Shown piece after piece: positions 46,502-54,422 of a stretch of 64,000 nt of DNA. Each line of letters begins with the position of its first letter. The first letter of the stretch is position 1. The position numbers and the translations under genes were made by a program. The stretch lies in NCBI GenBank assembly GCA_013177855.1, contig JABLYA010000002.1, forward strand, positions 124,001 through 188,000. The letters run 5' to 3'. The stretch comes from Ignavibacteria bacterium (GTDB taxonomy: Bacteria > Bacteroidota > Ignavibacteria > Ch128b). Below the pieces are notes generated by a model. It saw nothing but the letters and a program-made list of their open reading frames with translations, was not told the origin of the DNA and made no database searches.

Positions 46502-47815
46502 TCAATCGAAGTTCTCAATTTCACCAAAACATTCAGTAAAAATCTTGTAATAAAAATATTCTTCTTTTGATCTTAAAACTGAATTCGATTTTGTTTTTCT
46601 CTGAGATCTGAATTCTTCATCTGAAATTTTAAAATCCGCATATTCAGAAATCAAATTCTTTACATTTGAACCTTCCCAGAATTTTTCTTTCTTTCGTTTA
46701 ATAATTTTATCAGGCAAAACATCCTCAAAGGCTTTTCTCAAAATCCATTTTTCAATTCCATTTTTAATTTTTAATTCTGGTGGAATTTTAACTGCAAACT
46801 TTATTATTTCAGAAACAGCAAAAGGTACTATTGCCTGAACACCGAAAGACATTGAGCATCTATCAACTCGCTGGAGTGCAGTATTGTGCAGAACATTTAT
46901 CAGGGCATTTAGTTCAGCCGGCAAATCACTTAGATTAAAAGTTTTCAAATAAGAATACCCTGCAAATAATTCATCTCCTCCTTCTCCAGAGAAGACATAA
47001 TCAATGTATTCAAATGCTTTCTTAGTAATCATATAATTAATCACTGACGATCGCACAAGATAAACGTCAAAAGATTCGAGTGCGTAAATAACTTCTGGCA
47101 ATTCCTTTAATATCTCATCGATTGAAACAATAATCTCAAAATGTTTGGTCTTTAAATGTTCAGCCATTAAAGAAGCATATTGCAAATCAGATGAACCTTT
47201 AAGTCCTCCACTGAATGTATATAAATCCGGATAAAATTTGCTTACGATTTTTGCAATGATACTTGAATCCAAACCGCCGCTCAACCATGAGCCAATCTTT
47301 CCTTTATAAATTCTTTTTGAAATTGTTTGTTCAATTAAATCTTTTAATTTTTTGCCAATCGAGATTTCGTCTAATTCTAAAAAAACATTATCAGTATTTA
47401 CTACATCTGTCGAGTTAATTTTATTGTCTTGAAAAATGCTTCCTGGTTTTAGCTCATTAATTTTGTGCGTTATTCCAATTAAAGCTTTAATTTCAGATGC
47501 GAAAACTAAACTTCCATCATTTGTATAACCAAAATAGAGTGGAGCAACCCCTGGATAATCCCTTTCCAATACTAATGAGCCGTTTATTTCCCTTGCTCTA
47601 GCAAAGTGATCATCAAAAATGTTTTGTTCAACAAATTTTTCTTTTTCGAATTTATCAAATTCTTCATCAGTCAATGTATTCGATACAATTCCAAATGTAG
47701 AATGTTCGGTTGAAAATACCTTTTGATTTTTCCAGTTTTTATAAGGAAATTTAATCAGCATATCTTTAATAAGATCAAACCGCTCAGGCTTGTTTATTCC
47801 TACTATTCTTGTCAT
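46502..47815 (-). CDS. Asparagine-synthetase-like protein without glutaminase cysteine
   Basis: A 437-residue ATP-dependent amide-former of the AsnB family. The C-terminal synthetase domain is intact: PP-loop SGGLDSS (179-185), FSGEGGDELFAGY. The N-terminal glutaminase domain is cut to about 120 residues (only the end, YPGVAPLYF ... FASEIKAL, is clear) and starts MTRIVGIN where MCGI is expected. The start is fixed by AAAGGAG 8 bases upstream, so Cys2 is really absent. It would use free ammonia or an amine. It is the third gene of the opine-dehydrogenase/B12 operon. Confidence 0.85.
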   Translation of the reverse strand: MTRIVGINKPERFDLIKDMLIKFPYKNWKNQKVFSTEHSTFGIVSNTLTDEEFDKFEKEKFVEQNIFDDHFARAREINGSLVLERDYPGVAPLYFGYTNDGSLVFASEIKALIGITHKINELKPGSIFQDNKINSTDVVNTDNVFLELDEISIGKKLKDLIEQTISKRIYKGKIGSWLSGGLDSSIIAKIVSKFYPDLYTFSGGLKGSSDLQYASLMAEHLKTKHFEIIVSIDEILKELPEVIYALESFDVYLVRSSVINYMITKKAFEYIDYVFSGEGGDELFAGYSYLKTFNLSDLPAELNALINVLHNTALQRVDRCSMSFGVQAIVPFAVSEIIKFAVKIPPELKIKNGIEKWILRKAFEDVLPDKIIKRKKEKFWEGSNVKNLISEYADFKISDEEFRSQRKTKSNSVLRSKEEYFYYKIFTECFGEIENFD

Positions 47816-47830
47816 CTAAAAACGCTCCTT

Positions 47831-49468
47831 TCATTTGAGATACTTTTTAAGCCTCTGCTTTTCTTTAATAATTTTACCTGTTCTTGGGTTAACCGCAAAC
47901 CATGCGCCGTTAATCAGATTTGTTTTGATTCTACCACACAGGTGCGGATTTCCTATAAAATGCGGAGTATCTAAAATTCCCTCTTTAATTGCTTTTGCCA
48001 GCACTTTTGGATCTGCAAGTGGATCATCACTCATATTTCTTCCAAAGTTCTTAATTGCCTCAAGAATTATCTTTGCTTCTTTCTTAAGTTCATCTTTTCG
48101 TTTCTTTAATCTTTTATCATTTGAAATATCTGGTAAACCATTCAAAACATTTTTTATTACTCCATGAGCAATCTTACAACTCTCAATTAATTCTTCTGGA
48201 TAAACAGCGTGATCGCCTTCACAATAAGCAACTACATGAAGAATGTGCGGTTTCATATAAAGGGTTATTAAGATTGATGCAGCAAGTTGACCCTTTGCTA
48301 TATCTGGATCAGGAGAAAAGTGAGCGATACCAGATCTTACCTCACGATAAAAATCAAAATTTTCATCTTTTAATTCTTCAATCAACTCATTCTTGGCCAT
48401 CATTTTTGCCAGATCCATTTGTGGACTTGTTCCAGGCGGAGTATTAAACATAAATTGGGCAACATATTTTTTAACACCCATCTTTTTTGCGTTGTAAGCC
48501 GCAAGATAAGCGGTCGCAACTGCCAGCGAATCGTGAGCGTCTCTCAGACTCCATTGATGAGATTCATTTACTTCGACTGGAATATTTCTTTCAGCGTACC
48601 ATTTCATTGCCTGTTGATTTTCAGCAATTGAAATTTCAAGAGGTCGAGTGGATCTTCCATCCATTACACTGTACCAGGTTAATGGAATAGCAGCCCAGGC
48701 ATTATTAATTGTCTCAACTGACATTTCCGCCCATTTAATCAAATCATTTGTCCCACTATAACATCTCATCAATGGATAATTGCCTGTTCTCGATGCTTCA
48801 TAAATTGCTTTTAAATCTTCAGGTTTACGAACAGGAACTCCACCTGCACCATCAAGTTCTTTTCTCATCAGCTCTGGTCTGAAGAAAAATTCTTGAGCGT
48901 TCTGGTCCGTTCCCAGTGAAATAACATCGAGGACCTGTGCTTCTGCAATTTTTCGGGCACCTTCTATCGTTTCTTCAAGTGTGGGTCTGCCAAAGTGATG
49001 TCTTAAAATTGGATAAGGATATTTTTGTTTTATTCTTTCCTCGAGTGTTTGAGGATAGAGCTGTTCCCCTCGTTCTAAGGTTTGTCCTCTGAGATAAGAA
49101 ATCACATAATTTTGATCCTCTGTTCCATCAAAAACTTTTGAAAAGAATGAAAATTTTCTGGCAACCTCAGCAACACTTGTTGTTCCTCCAAAGATGAAAT
49201 TCTTTTCTTTTAAAAATGGATTTTTTTTAATTAGTTCTTCTAGAGATTTAAAAATATTCTCTGCAACTTCTGGCGTTAATCTATAACTTAAAGCAATTAT
49301 ATCGGGATTATATTTTTTAATTTCTTTAAAGAGTCTTTCAAGGGGGACAGCAGGACCTAGAGAGATTGTTTTAAAGCCTTCGAGTTCTGCTAATTGAAGA
49401 AAGTGATTTAAACCGCCAATGTGTACACAATTTCCGAGTGCACAACCTATAATAATTTTCTTTTTCAT
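47831..49468 (-). CDS. B12-binding-domain protein with mutase-like TIM barrel
   Basis: A 545-residue cytoplasmic protein. The first 130 residues form a cobalamin-binding-like Rossmann domain: IIIGCALGNCVHIGGLNHFL puts the cobalt-ligand His at 16, then DIIALSYRLT and FGGTTSV. The Asp of the usual DxHxxG motif is Cys14. The rest is probably a TIM barrel (GARKIAEAQVLDVISLGTDQ, VNESHQWSLRDAHDSLAVAT, NTPPGTSPQMDLAKMMA), somewhat like glutamate-mutase E chains. It overlaps the dehydrogenase gene by 4 bases and is 15 bases from the synthetase-like gene. The substrate and the B12 form are not known. Confidence 0.7.
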   Translation of the reverse strand: MKKKIIIGCALGNCVHIGGLNHFLQLAELEGFKTISLGPAVPLERLFKEIKKYNPDIIALSYRLTPEVAENIFKSLEELIKKNPFLKEKNFIFGGTTSVAEVARKFSFFSKVFDGTEDQNYVISYLRGQTLERGEQLYPQTLEERIKQKYPYPILRHHFGRPTLEETIEGARKIAEAQVLDVISLGTDQNAQEFFFRPELMRKELDGAGGVPVRKPEDLKAIYEASRTGNYPLMRCYSGTNDLIKWAEMSVETINNAWAAIPLTWYSVMDGRSTRPLEISIAENQQAMKWYAERNIPVEVNESHQWSLRDAHDSLAVATAYLAAYNAKKMGVKKYVAQFMFNTPPGTSPQMDLAKMMAKNELIEELKDENFDFYREVRSGIAHFSPDPDIAKGQLAASILITLYMKPHILHVVAYCEGDHAVYPEELIESCKIAHGVIKNVLNGLPDISNDKRLKKRKDELKKEAKIILEAIKNFGRNMSDDPLADPKVLAKAIKEGILDTPHFIGNPHLCGRIKTNLINGAWFAVNPRTGKIIKEKQRLKKYLK

Positions 49469-50568
49469 AACTTTTCTCCTATTGCTAATAGTCTTAATTC
49501 TCTTAAAGAAAGGTCGGCTATATTCAATCTCTCAACTGTTCTTCCAATCTCCCAATAATCTGTCTGATTCAACAAAGAAGCCAGATGTATTAAGGAATTT
49601 ATTGTTGGAGTTTCAACACCTAATTTTTTACCAACTGATGCGATCGGGACAAGACTTGTTGGAACATCTTCGGTCAAGTATCTCATATTTAATCGTTTAG
49701 GAGCAAGTATTCCTCTATACCCTGGATTTGCCATCATAGCATCGTAGAGTGTATCACCTGATGCACTATAAGCTAAGTATAACCATTCCCTGGCAGTCAA
49801 AGACCTTATTCCCAGTGCTTCTGCAACCTTGACTCTTTCACTATCAACTTCTTCAAGTACTTTAGCAACCGAAGGAGTTACCCCTTGAACATAAAACTGA
49901 AAATCAGATACATCTTCAATCCAACCTGCGTTCAATATACACAAAGTTGGATGAAAGACTGCTCCAATGTTATCAAAACTTGTTTTGAATATATTATCAC
50001 CAGGAACAAATTGAGGATATGCAATCCTCAGTTTCTTTAAAACTTCTGGAATAAGATGAGCTCTAATTGATGCAATTGGGATAGAATTTTTAATTCTGAA
50101 AATTTTTGCCTGTCCGGGTCCTATAGCCCTCGATGCATAAATAAAAGTTTGTGTTTCAGCTAGAATGACATCTGTTTTTATGTTCATTGAATTCAAAACT
50201 TGTTTAAATTCTAACGCCCCAAAAGTTCTGCCAGGGTTTAAAACTATTATCTGCCCATCTTTCAAATGGGGTCCCATCTGTTCAGCTATAAACCTGTGAG
50301 CTGTCGCAGGAACCACTATCATTATTATGTCAACATTTTCAATGGCTTCTTTCATATCGGTAGTTGCAATCCGAATCTCTCCAAATCCTTCCAGGCCAAA
50401 ATCACTTTCTATTCTAATTCCACCCGTAGATTTTACACCCCATAATCTCTCTTCACTTCTGTTATAGAGATTAACTTCGAAACCCATAATAGCAAGGTGA
50501 CCTGCCATTGCTAGTCCTCCATGGCCTGCACCGATTACCGCAAACTTAGGTTTGGGATTCTCTGACAT
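49465..50568 (-). CDS. Opine-dehydrogenase-family NAD(P) oxidoreductase
   Basis: A 367-residue protein of the octopine/nopaline dehydrogenase family. It has an N-terminal NAD-binding domain with GAGHGGLAMAGHLA and a C-terminal opine domain with NIGAVFHPTLCILNAGW, which holds the probable catalytic His. Such enzymes reductively join an amino acid to a keto acid, or run the reverse. Its ATG follows GGAGGAG (about 6 bases). It heads the operon with the B12 protein. Confidence 0.85.
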   Translation of the reverse strand: MSENPKPKFAVIGAGHGGLAMAGHLAIMGFEVNLYNRSEERLWGVKSTGGIRIESDFGLEGFGEIRIATTDMKEAIENVDIIMIVVPATAHRFIAEQMGPHLKDGQIIVLNPGRTFGALEFKQVLNSMNIKTDVILAETQTFIYASRAIGPGQAKIFRIKNSIPIASIRAHLIPEVLKKLRIAYPQFVPGDNIFKTSFDNIGAVFHPTLCILNAGWIEDVSDFQFYVQGVTPSVAKVLEEVDSERVKVAEALGIRSLTAREWLYLAYSASGDTLYDAMMANPGYRGILAPKRLNMRYLTEDVPTSLVPIASVGKKLGVETPTINSLIHLASLLNQTDYWEIGRTVERLNIADLSLRELRLLAIGEKL

Positions 50569-50608
50569 TGTAATTCTCCTCCATTGTGTTAAAATAAGAG
50601 TTAGATTA

Positions 50609-50636
50609 AAGATAAAATTTTTTGAATAATATGCAA
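50609..50636 (-). promoter_or_regulatory. Possible promoter of the opine-dehydrogenase/B12 operon
   Basis: TTGCAT (50631-50636), 16 bases and TATCTT (50609-50614) on the minus strand, about 40 bases before the ATG at 50568. The -35 word is the same as in the tRNA operon promoter. The match is modest. Confidence 0.35.
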
Positions 50637-50760
50637 GCCTAGAGGGATGATTCTTTTACTTTTAGCAATTTTTTAATTGTAAATGGATTTTTTAACGATC
50701 AAAGGTGATTTTATTGAAAAAATAATCTTGCCAGGTTAGTTTAATTTTAACTGATTATAG

Positions 50761-51381
50761 TTACTTAATCTTGATATCTAAAATTGGATACTTTTCCCAG
50801 CCTTTGTAATCGAAATGCCACCACTCTGTTCGCATCGGAAGAAAATTAAATTTCGTCATCGCTTCTTGAAGTATTTTTCTATTCTGCAAAACTCTTTCAG
50901 GCAGATTTTTATAATCGATGTGTGATTTCTCTGTGAAATCATCATAAGGCGTTCCCATATCCAATTCGTTCCCCAGCGAATCTACAAGCGTTAAATCAAC
51001 TGCACATCCTCGATTATGCCTCGAACCTTTTGCAGGATTTGCAACATATCTTTCATCAGGCATAATTGCCCACATTTTTTTCTGAACGGAAAGCGGGCGA
51101 TATCCATCAAAAATTTTTAATCTTAAATTGTATTTCTTTTTTAAATATTGATTGACTTTTACAAGTGACTCGGAAGCTTCTTTGATCAAATACACTTTGT
51201 TAGTTTCATAAAGTTTTTGACCTGTAAAGTTATTTTCAGTAGCGTATCGAACATCAACTAAAATTGTTGAATCTAGTTCTTGAATATTTACAAGTCTACT
51301 GATCTGTGAAAAAACCGAATTGTTTATAAAAAGGAAACATATAATCAGGTAAAAAGATATAAGCCAGTTGTTATTTGTCAT
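50761..51381 (-). CDS. D-Ala-D-Ala dipeptidase (VanX/DdpX-like)
   Basis: A 206-residue exported zinc dipeptidase of family M15D. It has a signal peptide (MTNNNWLISFYLIICFLFI, then NNSVFSQ) and the zinc/catalytic motifs SRHNRGCAVD and EWWHFD. The ATG at 51379-51381 is preceded by AGAGG, better placed than a longer start at 51408. Periplasmic DdpX-type enzymes recycle D-Ala-D-Ala; VanX-type act in vancomycin resistance, but no van genes are here. It is divergent from the TonB receptor at 51492. Confidence 0.88.
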   Translation of the reverse strand: MTNNNWLISFYLIICFLFINNSVFSQISRLVNIQELDSTILVDVRYATENNFTGQKLYETNKVYLIKEASESLVKVNQYLKKKYNLRLKIFDGYRPLSVQKKMWAIMPDERYVANPAKGSRHNRGCAVDLTLVDSLGNELDMGTPYDDFTEKSHIDYKNLPERVLQNRKILQEAMTKFNFLPMRTEWWHFDYKGWEKYPILDIKIK

Positions 51382-51491
51382 AAATACCTCTTTTAATTTA
51401 GTTCGCATTTTAAGAACAATATTCTAAATATTTTTGTTTTAAACCAGAACCACAAATTATTGTCAAAAGAAAAATAAAAATGAGGAGATAT

Positions 51492-54014
51492 ATGAAAAAT
51501 ATTTTGAAAGTCGTAATTATTGTGCTCTTGTTTTTCAATATTACAAAAGCACAGGATCAAAGAAGATCACCAATGGGTAATCTTAATATTAATGGGAAAA
51601 TTACCGGGAAATTAATCGATGAGCAATCCGGGAAACCAATCGAATACGGAAATATTGTTTTATACAGATTTCGAGATTCATCAATGGCAACAGGAACGAT
51701 CTCAAATTCTCAAGGAAATTTCGTTCTTGATAATGTAAATGTTGGAAGATACTTTATCAAAATAAGTTTTATTGGATTTGAAACTCGAGTAATCGACTCT
51801 GTTCTTGTTACTCCAAGAAATCCTGAAGTAGATCTTGGAGTAATAAAACTTTCACCAGCTGTAGTTAAACTCGGTGATGTTGTAGTTCAGGGTGAAAAAG
51901 AATTAATAATCAATAATCTCGATAAAAAAGTTATCAATGTAGAAAAAGATCTGACCAATGTAGGAGGTTCAGCGCTTGATGTAATGCAAAACATTCCATC
52001 GGTAACAGTTGATGCAGATGGAAATGTGGCTTTAAGAGGCAGCACGAACATTCGCCTCCTCCTTGATGGTAAACCAACCAATATGGAAGGCGTAAGCACT
52101 TATGACATCCTTTCACAAATTCCTGCAAGTCAAATCGAACAGATTGAATTAATTACCAATCCCTCTGTTCGTTATGATCCCGAAGGTACAGCTGGAATAA
52201 TTAATATTGTCCTTAAGAAACGAAAAGACGCCGGTATAAATGGAATTATTACACTTAACGCAGGAACTGGTGATAAATACAATACATCATTTAATATAAA
52301 CTACAAACTTGATGGTGTGAATGTTTATGCTGGTTATGATGGCAGAATTAATAGATTTAATTCTTCAGGTACAAACATTAGAGTATCGAGTATATCAACA
52401 ACATCACCATTCTTAAACCAGACTCAGTCTGGCTTAAACAAAATGAACTCTCACAATTTTACATTAGGCGCAGATTATAACTTAGATGATTTCAATTCAT
52501 TCAGCTCATCACTAAAGTACCGAAACAATACTTTTGATAATAACTCATCAAACAATGACTTAACCTACAACGCAAGTAATATTCTTGAATCTGAAATGAT
52601 TCGTTCCAATACTGGTGATAGAACATTCAATTCGCTTAACTTTTCTTTTGGATACAAAAGAACTTTTGAGGAAAAAGGTCGTGAATTTACTGCCGATTTC
52701 CTTTATTCTAATTTTAAGATGAACCGCCTCGAAGATGCTGAACAATGGAATAATGTTTATTTACCTTCCACTTCTTATGTTCATTCATTGAGGAGACTTT
52801 CTGGTGAAGGTAAAAACGATATGTATATTGCTCAAACAAACTACATTCATCCTTTTAAATCTGGGATTAGACTTGAAACAGGATTTCAAGCAACAATCAG
52901 AAAAGTAAATACTTACAGCGACTACTTTAATTATGATTTTGCAAATCAAGTTTTTGTGGATAATCTGGCACTTAAAAATTACTTCGAATACGATGAACAG
53001 ATTTATGCACTTTATGGAATTTTTTCTCATCAATTGTTTGGAATTAAATATCAGTTTGGTTTAAGAGGCGAGCAGGTTTATACAAAATCTAATCTGCCTT
53101 TAACTAATCAATCATTTAAAAAAGATTACACTTCACTTTATCCTTCAATACACATTTCATACGAATTTTTACCAATGAATGAAGTGCAACTAAGCTACAG
53201 CCGAAGAGTTGATAGACCAAACAACCGTCAGCTTAATCCAGTTGTAGATTACTCTGATTCTCTTAATGTCTTTGCAGGTAATCCATACCTTGATCCTCAA
53301 TACACAAATTCTTATGAACTGAATCTTAACAACGCTCTTGGATTTGTATTTCTTAATACAAGTATTTTCTACCGAACCACAAACGGCGTCATTTCATCTT
53401 TAACAACACTTCAACCAAATGGGGTTCTTTACACCACATTTGCCAATGTAGCCAAAAGCGAAAACTATGGTGTTGAGTTTATCTGGACACAACCAGTTGC
53501 AAAATGGTGGAGACTCGTTGCCAACTTCTCTTACTTCAAAACAAAAGTTGACGGTCAGGGAATCTTAAATGTTAATCAAGACGCAACGAGCTGGATGACT
53601 AGAATAATGTCTTCGTTTATATTTTGGGATAAAACTCAATTACAGATTGTCTTCAATTACAACTCACCAACAATTACAATGGGCGGAATGTTCGGTGGAG
53701 GATTTGGCGGCGGAGGCGGTCGCTATGGCGGAAGCACCATTATAGCTCAAGGTAAAATGTATGAAATGTATGGATTGGATCTGGCATTAAGAAAAGATTT
53801 CTTGAACGACAAATTATCTGTTACCTTACGATTAAGCGATGTCTTCAATACGCGTAAATTTGGCGGTGAAGTAAATGGGGAGACTTTCACTTCCAAGTTC
53901 AATCGAAAAATGGATACAAGGGTTCTATTTTTAGGAATTAGTTATAAGTTTAATAACTATAAAGAAAAACGAGACAGATTAAATCCTGATGAAATAGATC
54001 AGGAAATGTTTTAA
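51492..54014 (+). CDS. TonB-dependent receptor (OMP_b-brl_3-like)
   Basis: An 840-residue outer-membrane receptor. It has a signal peptide (MKNILKVVIIVLLFFNITKA), a carboxypeptidase-regulatory-like domain (about 25-115: GKLIDEQSGKPIEYGNIVLY), a plug (about 120-225: ALDVMQNIPSVTVDADGNVA) and a large barrel. The Gly-rich loop MGGMFGGGFGGGGGRYGG near residue 735 is odd. The ATG at 51492 has GAGGAG 5 bases upstream; the longer start at 51480 has none. No cofactor riboswitch was seen. Ligand unknown. Confidence 0.85.
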   Translation: MKNILKVVIIVLLFFNITKAQDQRRSPMGNLNINGKITGKLIDEQSGKPIEYGNIVLYRFRDSSMATGTISNSQGNFVLDNVNVGRYFIKISFIGFETRVIDSVLVTPRNPEVDLGVIKLSPAVVKLGDVVVQGEKELIINNLDKKVINVEKDLTNVGGSALDVMQNIPSVTVDADGNVALRGSTNIRLLLDGKPTNMEGVSTYDILSQIPASQIEQIELITNPSVRYDPEGTAGIINIVLKKRKDAGINGIITLNAGTGDKYNTSFNINYKLDGVNVYAGYDGRINRFNSSGTNIRVSSISTTSPFLNQTQSGLNKMNSHNFTLGADYNLDDFNSFSSSLKYRNNTFDNNSSNNDLTYNASNILESEMIRSNTGDRTFNSLNFSFGYKRTFEEKGREFTADFLYSNFKMNRLEDAEQWNNVYLPSTSYVHSLRRLSGEGKNDMYIAQTNYIHPFKSGIRLETGFQATIRKVNTYSDYFNYDFANQVFVDNLALKNYFEYDEQIYALYGIFSHQLFGIKYQFGLRGEQVYTKSNLPLTNQSFKKDYTSLYPSIHISYEFLPMNEVQLSYSRRVDRPNNRQLNPVVDYSDSLNVFAGNPYLDPQYTNSYELNLNNALGFVFLNTSIFYRTTNGVISSLTTLQPNGVLYTTFANVAKSENYGVEFIWTQPVAKWWRLVANFSYFKTKVDGQGILNVNQDATSWMTRIMSSFIFWDKTQLQIVFNYNSPTITMGGMFGGGFGGGGGRYGGSTIIAQGKMYEMYGLDLALRKDFLNDKLSVTLRLSDVFNTRKFGGEVNGETFTSKFNRKMDTRVLFLGISYKFNNYKEKRDRLNPDEIDQEMF

Positions 54015-54040
54015 TTAAATCTAAAAGAATTTGATTTGTT

Positions 54041-54070
54041 AAGCCCGATCAAAGATGGTCGGGCTTTTTT
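54041..54070 (+). terminator. Rho-independent terminator
   Basis: AAGCCCGATC and GGTCGGGCTT form a 10-bp stem with one G-U pair, loop AAAGAT, then six T. It follows the TonB receptor stop by 26 bases. Confidence 0.85.
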
Positions 54071-54153
54071 ATTTGGAAAAATCGAAAAAGTTGTACTCAT
54101 ATCTTTTTAGATAAAAAATATTTTTGTAAAATTAAGTAAACATAGGACAGGTT

Positions 54154-54306
54154 ATGTCTATCAATCAAATTCGCACCATTCTCTATTTCATAGCCCGCAT
54201 ACTTGGGGATATTAACGCCGTTCAAAAAGGAAAAATTGGCCAAAGAATTGGCCGCAGAATTCTTGGAAAAATTTTTGGCAGAATGATGGGCAGGATTTTT
54301 AAGTAA
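54154..54306 (+). CDS. Small basic glycine-patterned protein (50 residues)
   Basis: The frame opens at ATG 54154 behind AGGACAGG and ends at TAA 54306. The protein begins MSINQIRTILYFIARILGD and continues with a strongly basic tail in which Gly recurs every 3-5 residues (GKIGQRIGRRILGKIFGRMM, then GRIFK). It has a hydrophobic start and looks like one amphipathic helix. I recall similar short proteins in Ignavibacteria and relatives but cannot name a family; this is memory, not a search. It is in its own transcript unit between the TonB terminator and the ATPase module. Confidence 0.65.
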   Translation: MSINQIRTILYFIARILGDINAVQKGKIGQRIGRRILGKIFGRMMGRIFK

Positions 54307-54422
54307 AAAAAGAAATCTTGAAATATTAAGAGATGAATATAACTTTATAAAAAATTTAAGTAAGATTTTTGGGTCAAAAAATTTTAGTACACATTAAAGA
54401 AGTAGATGAAAGGTAAAAAACA

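Noticed and set aside
48121-48690. Several plus-strand frames within the B12-domain gene
   Set aside because: They are shadows of a strong minus-strand coding frame, with no ribosome sites or recognisable products.
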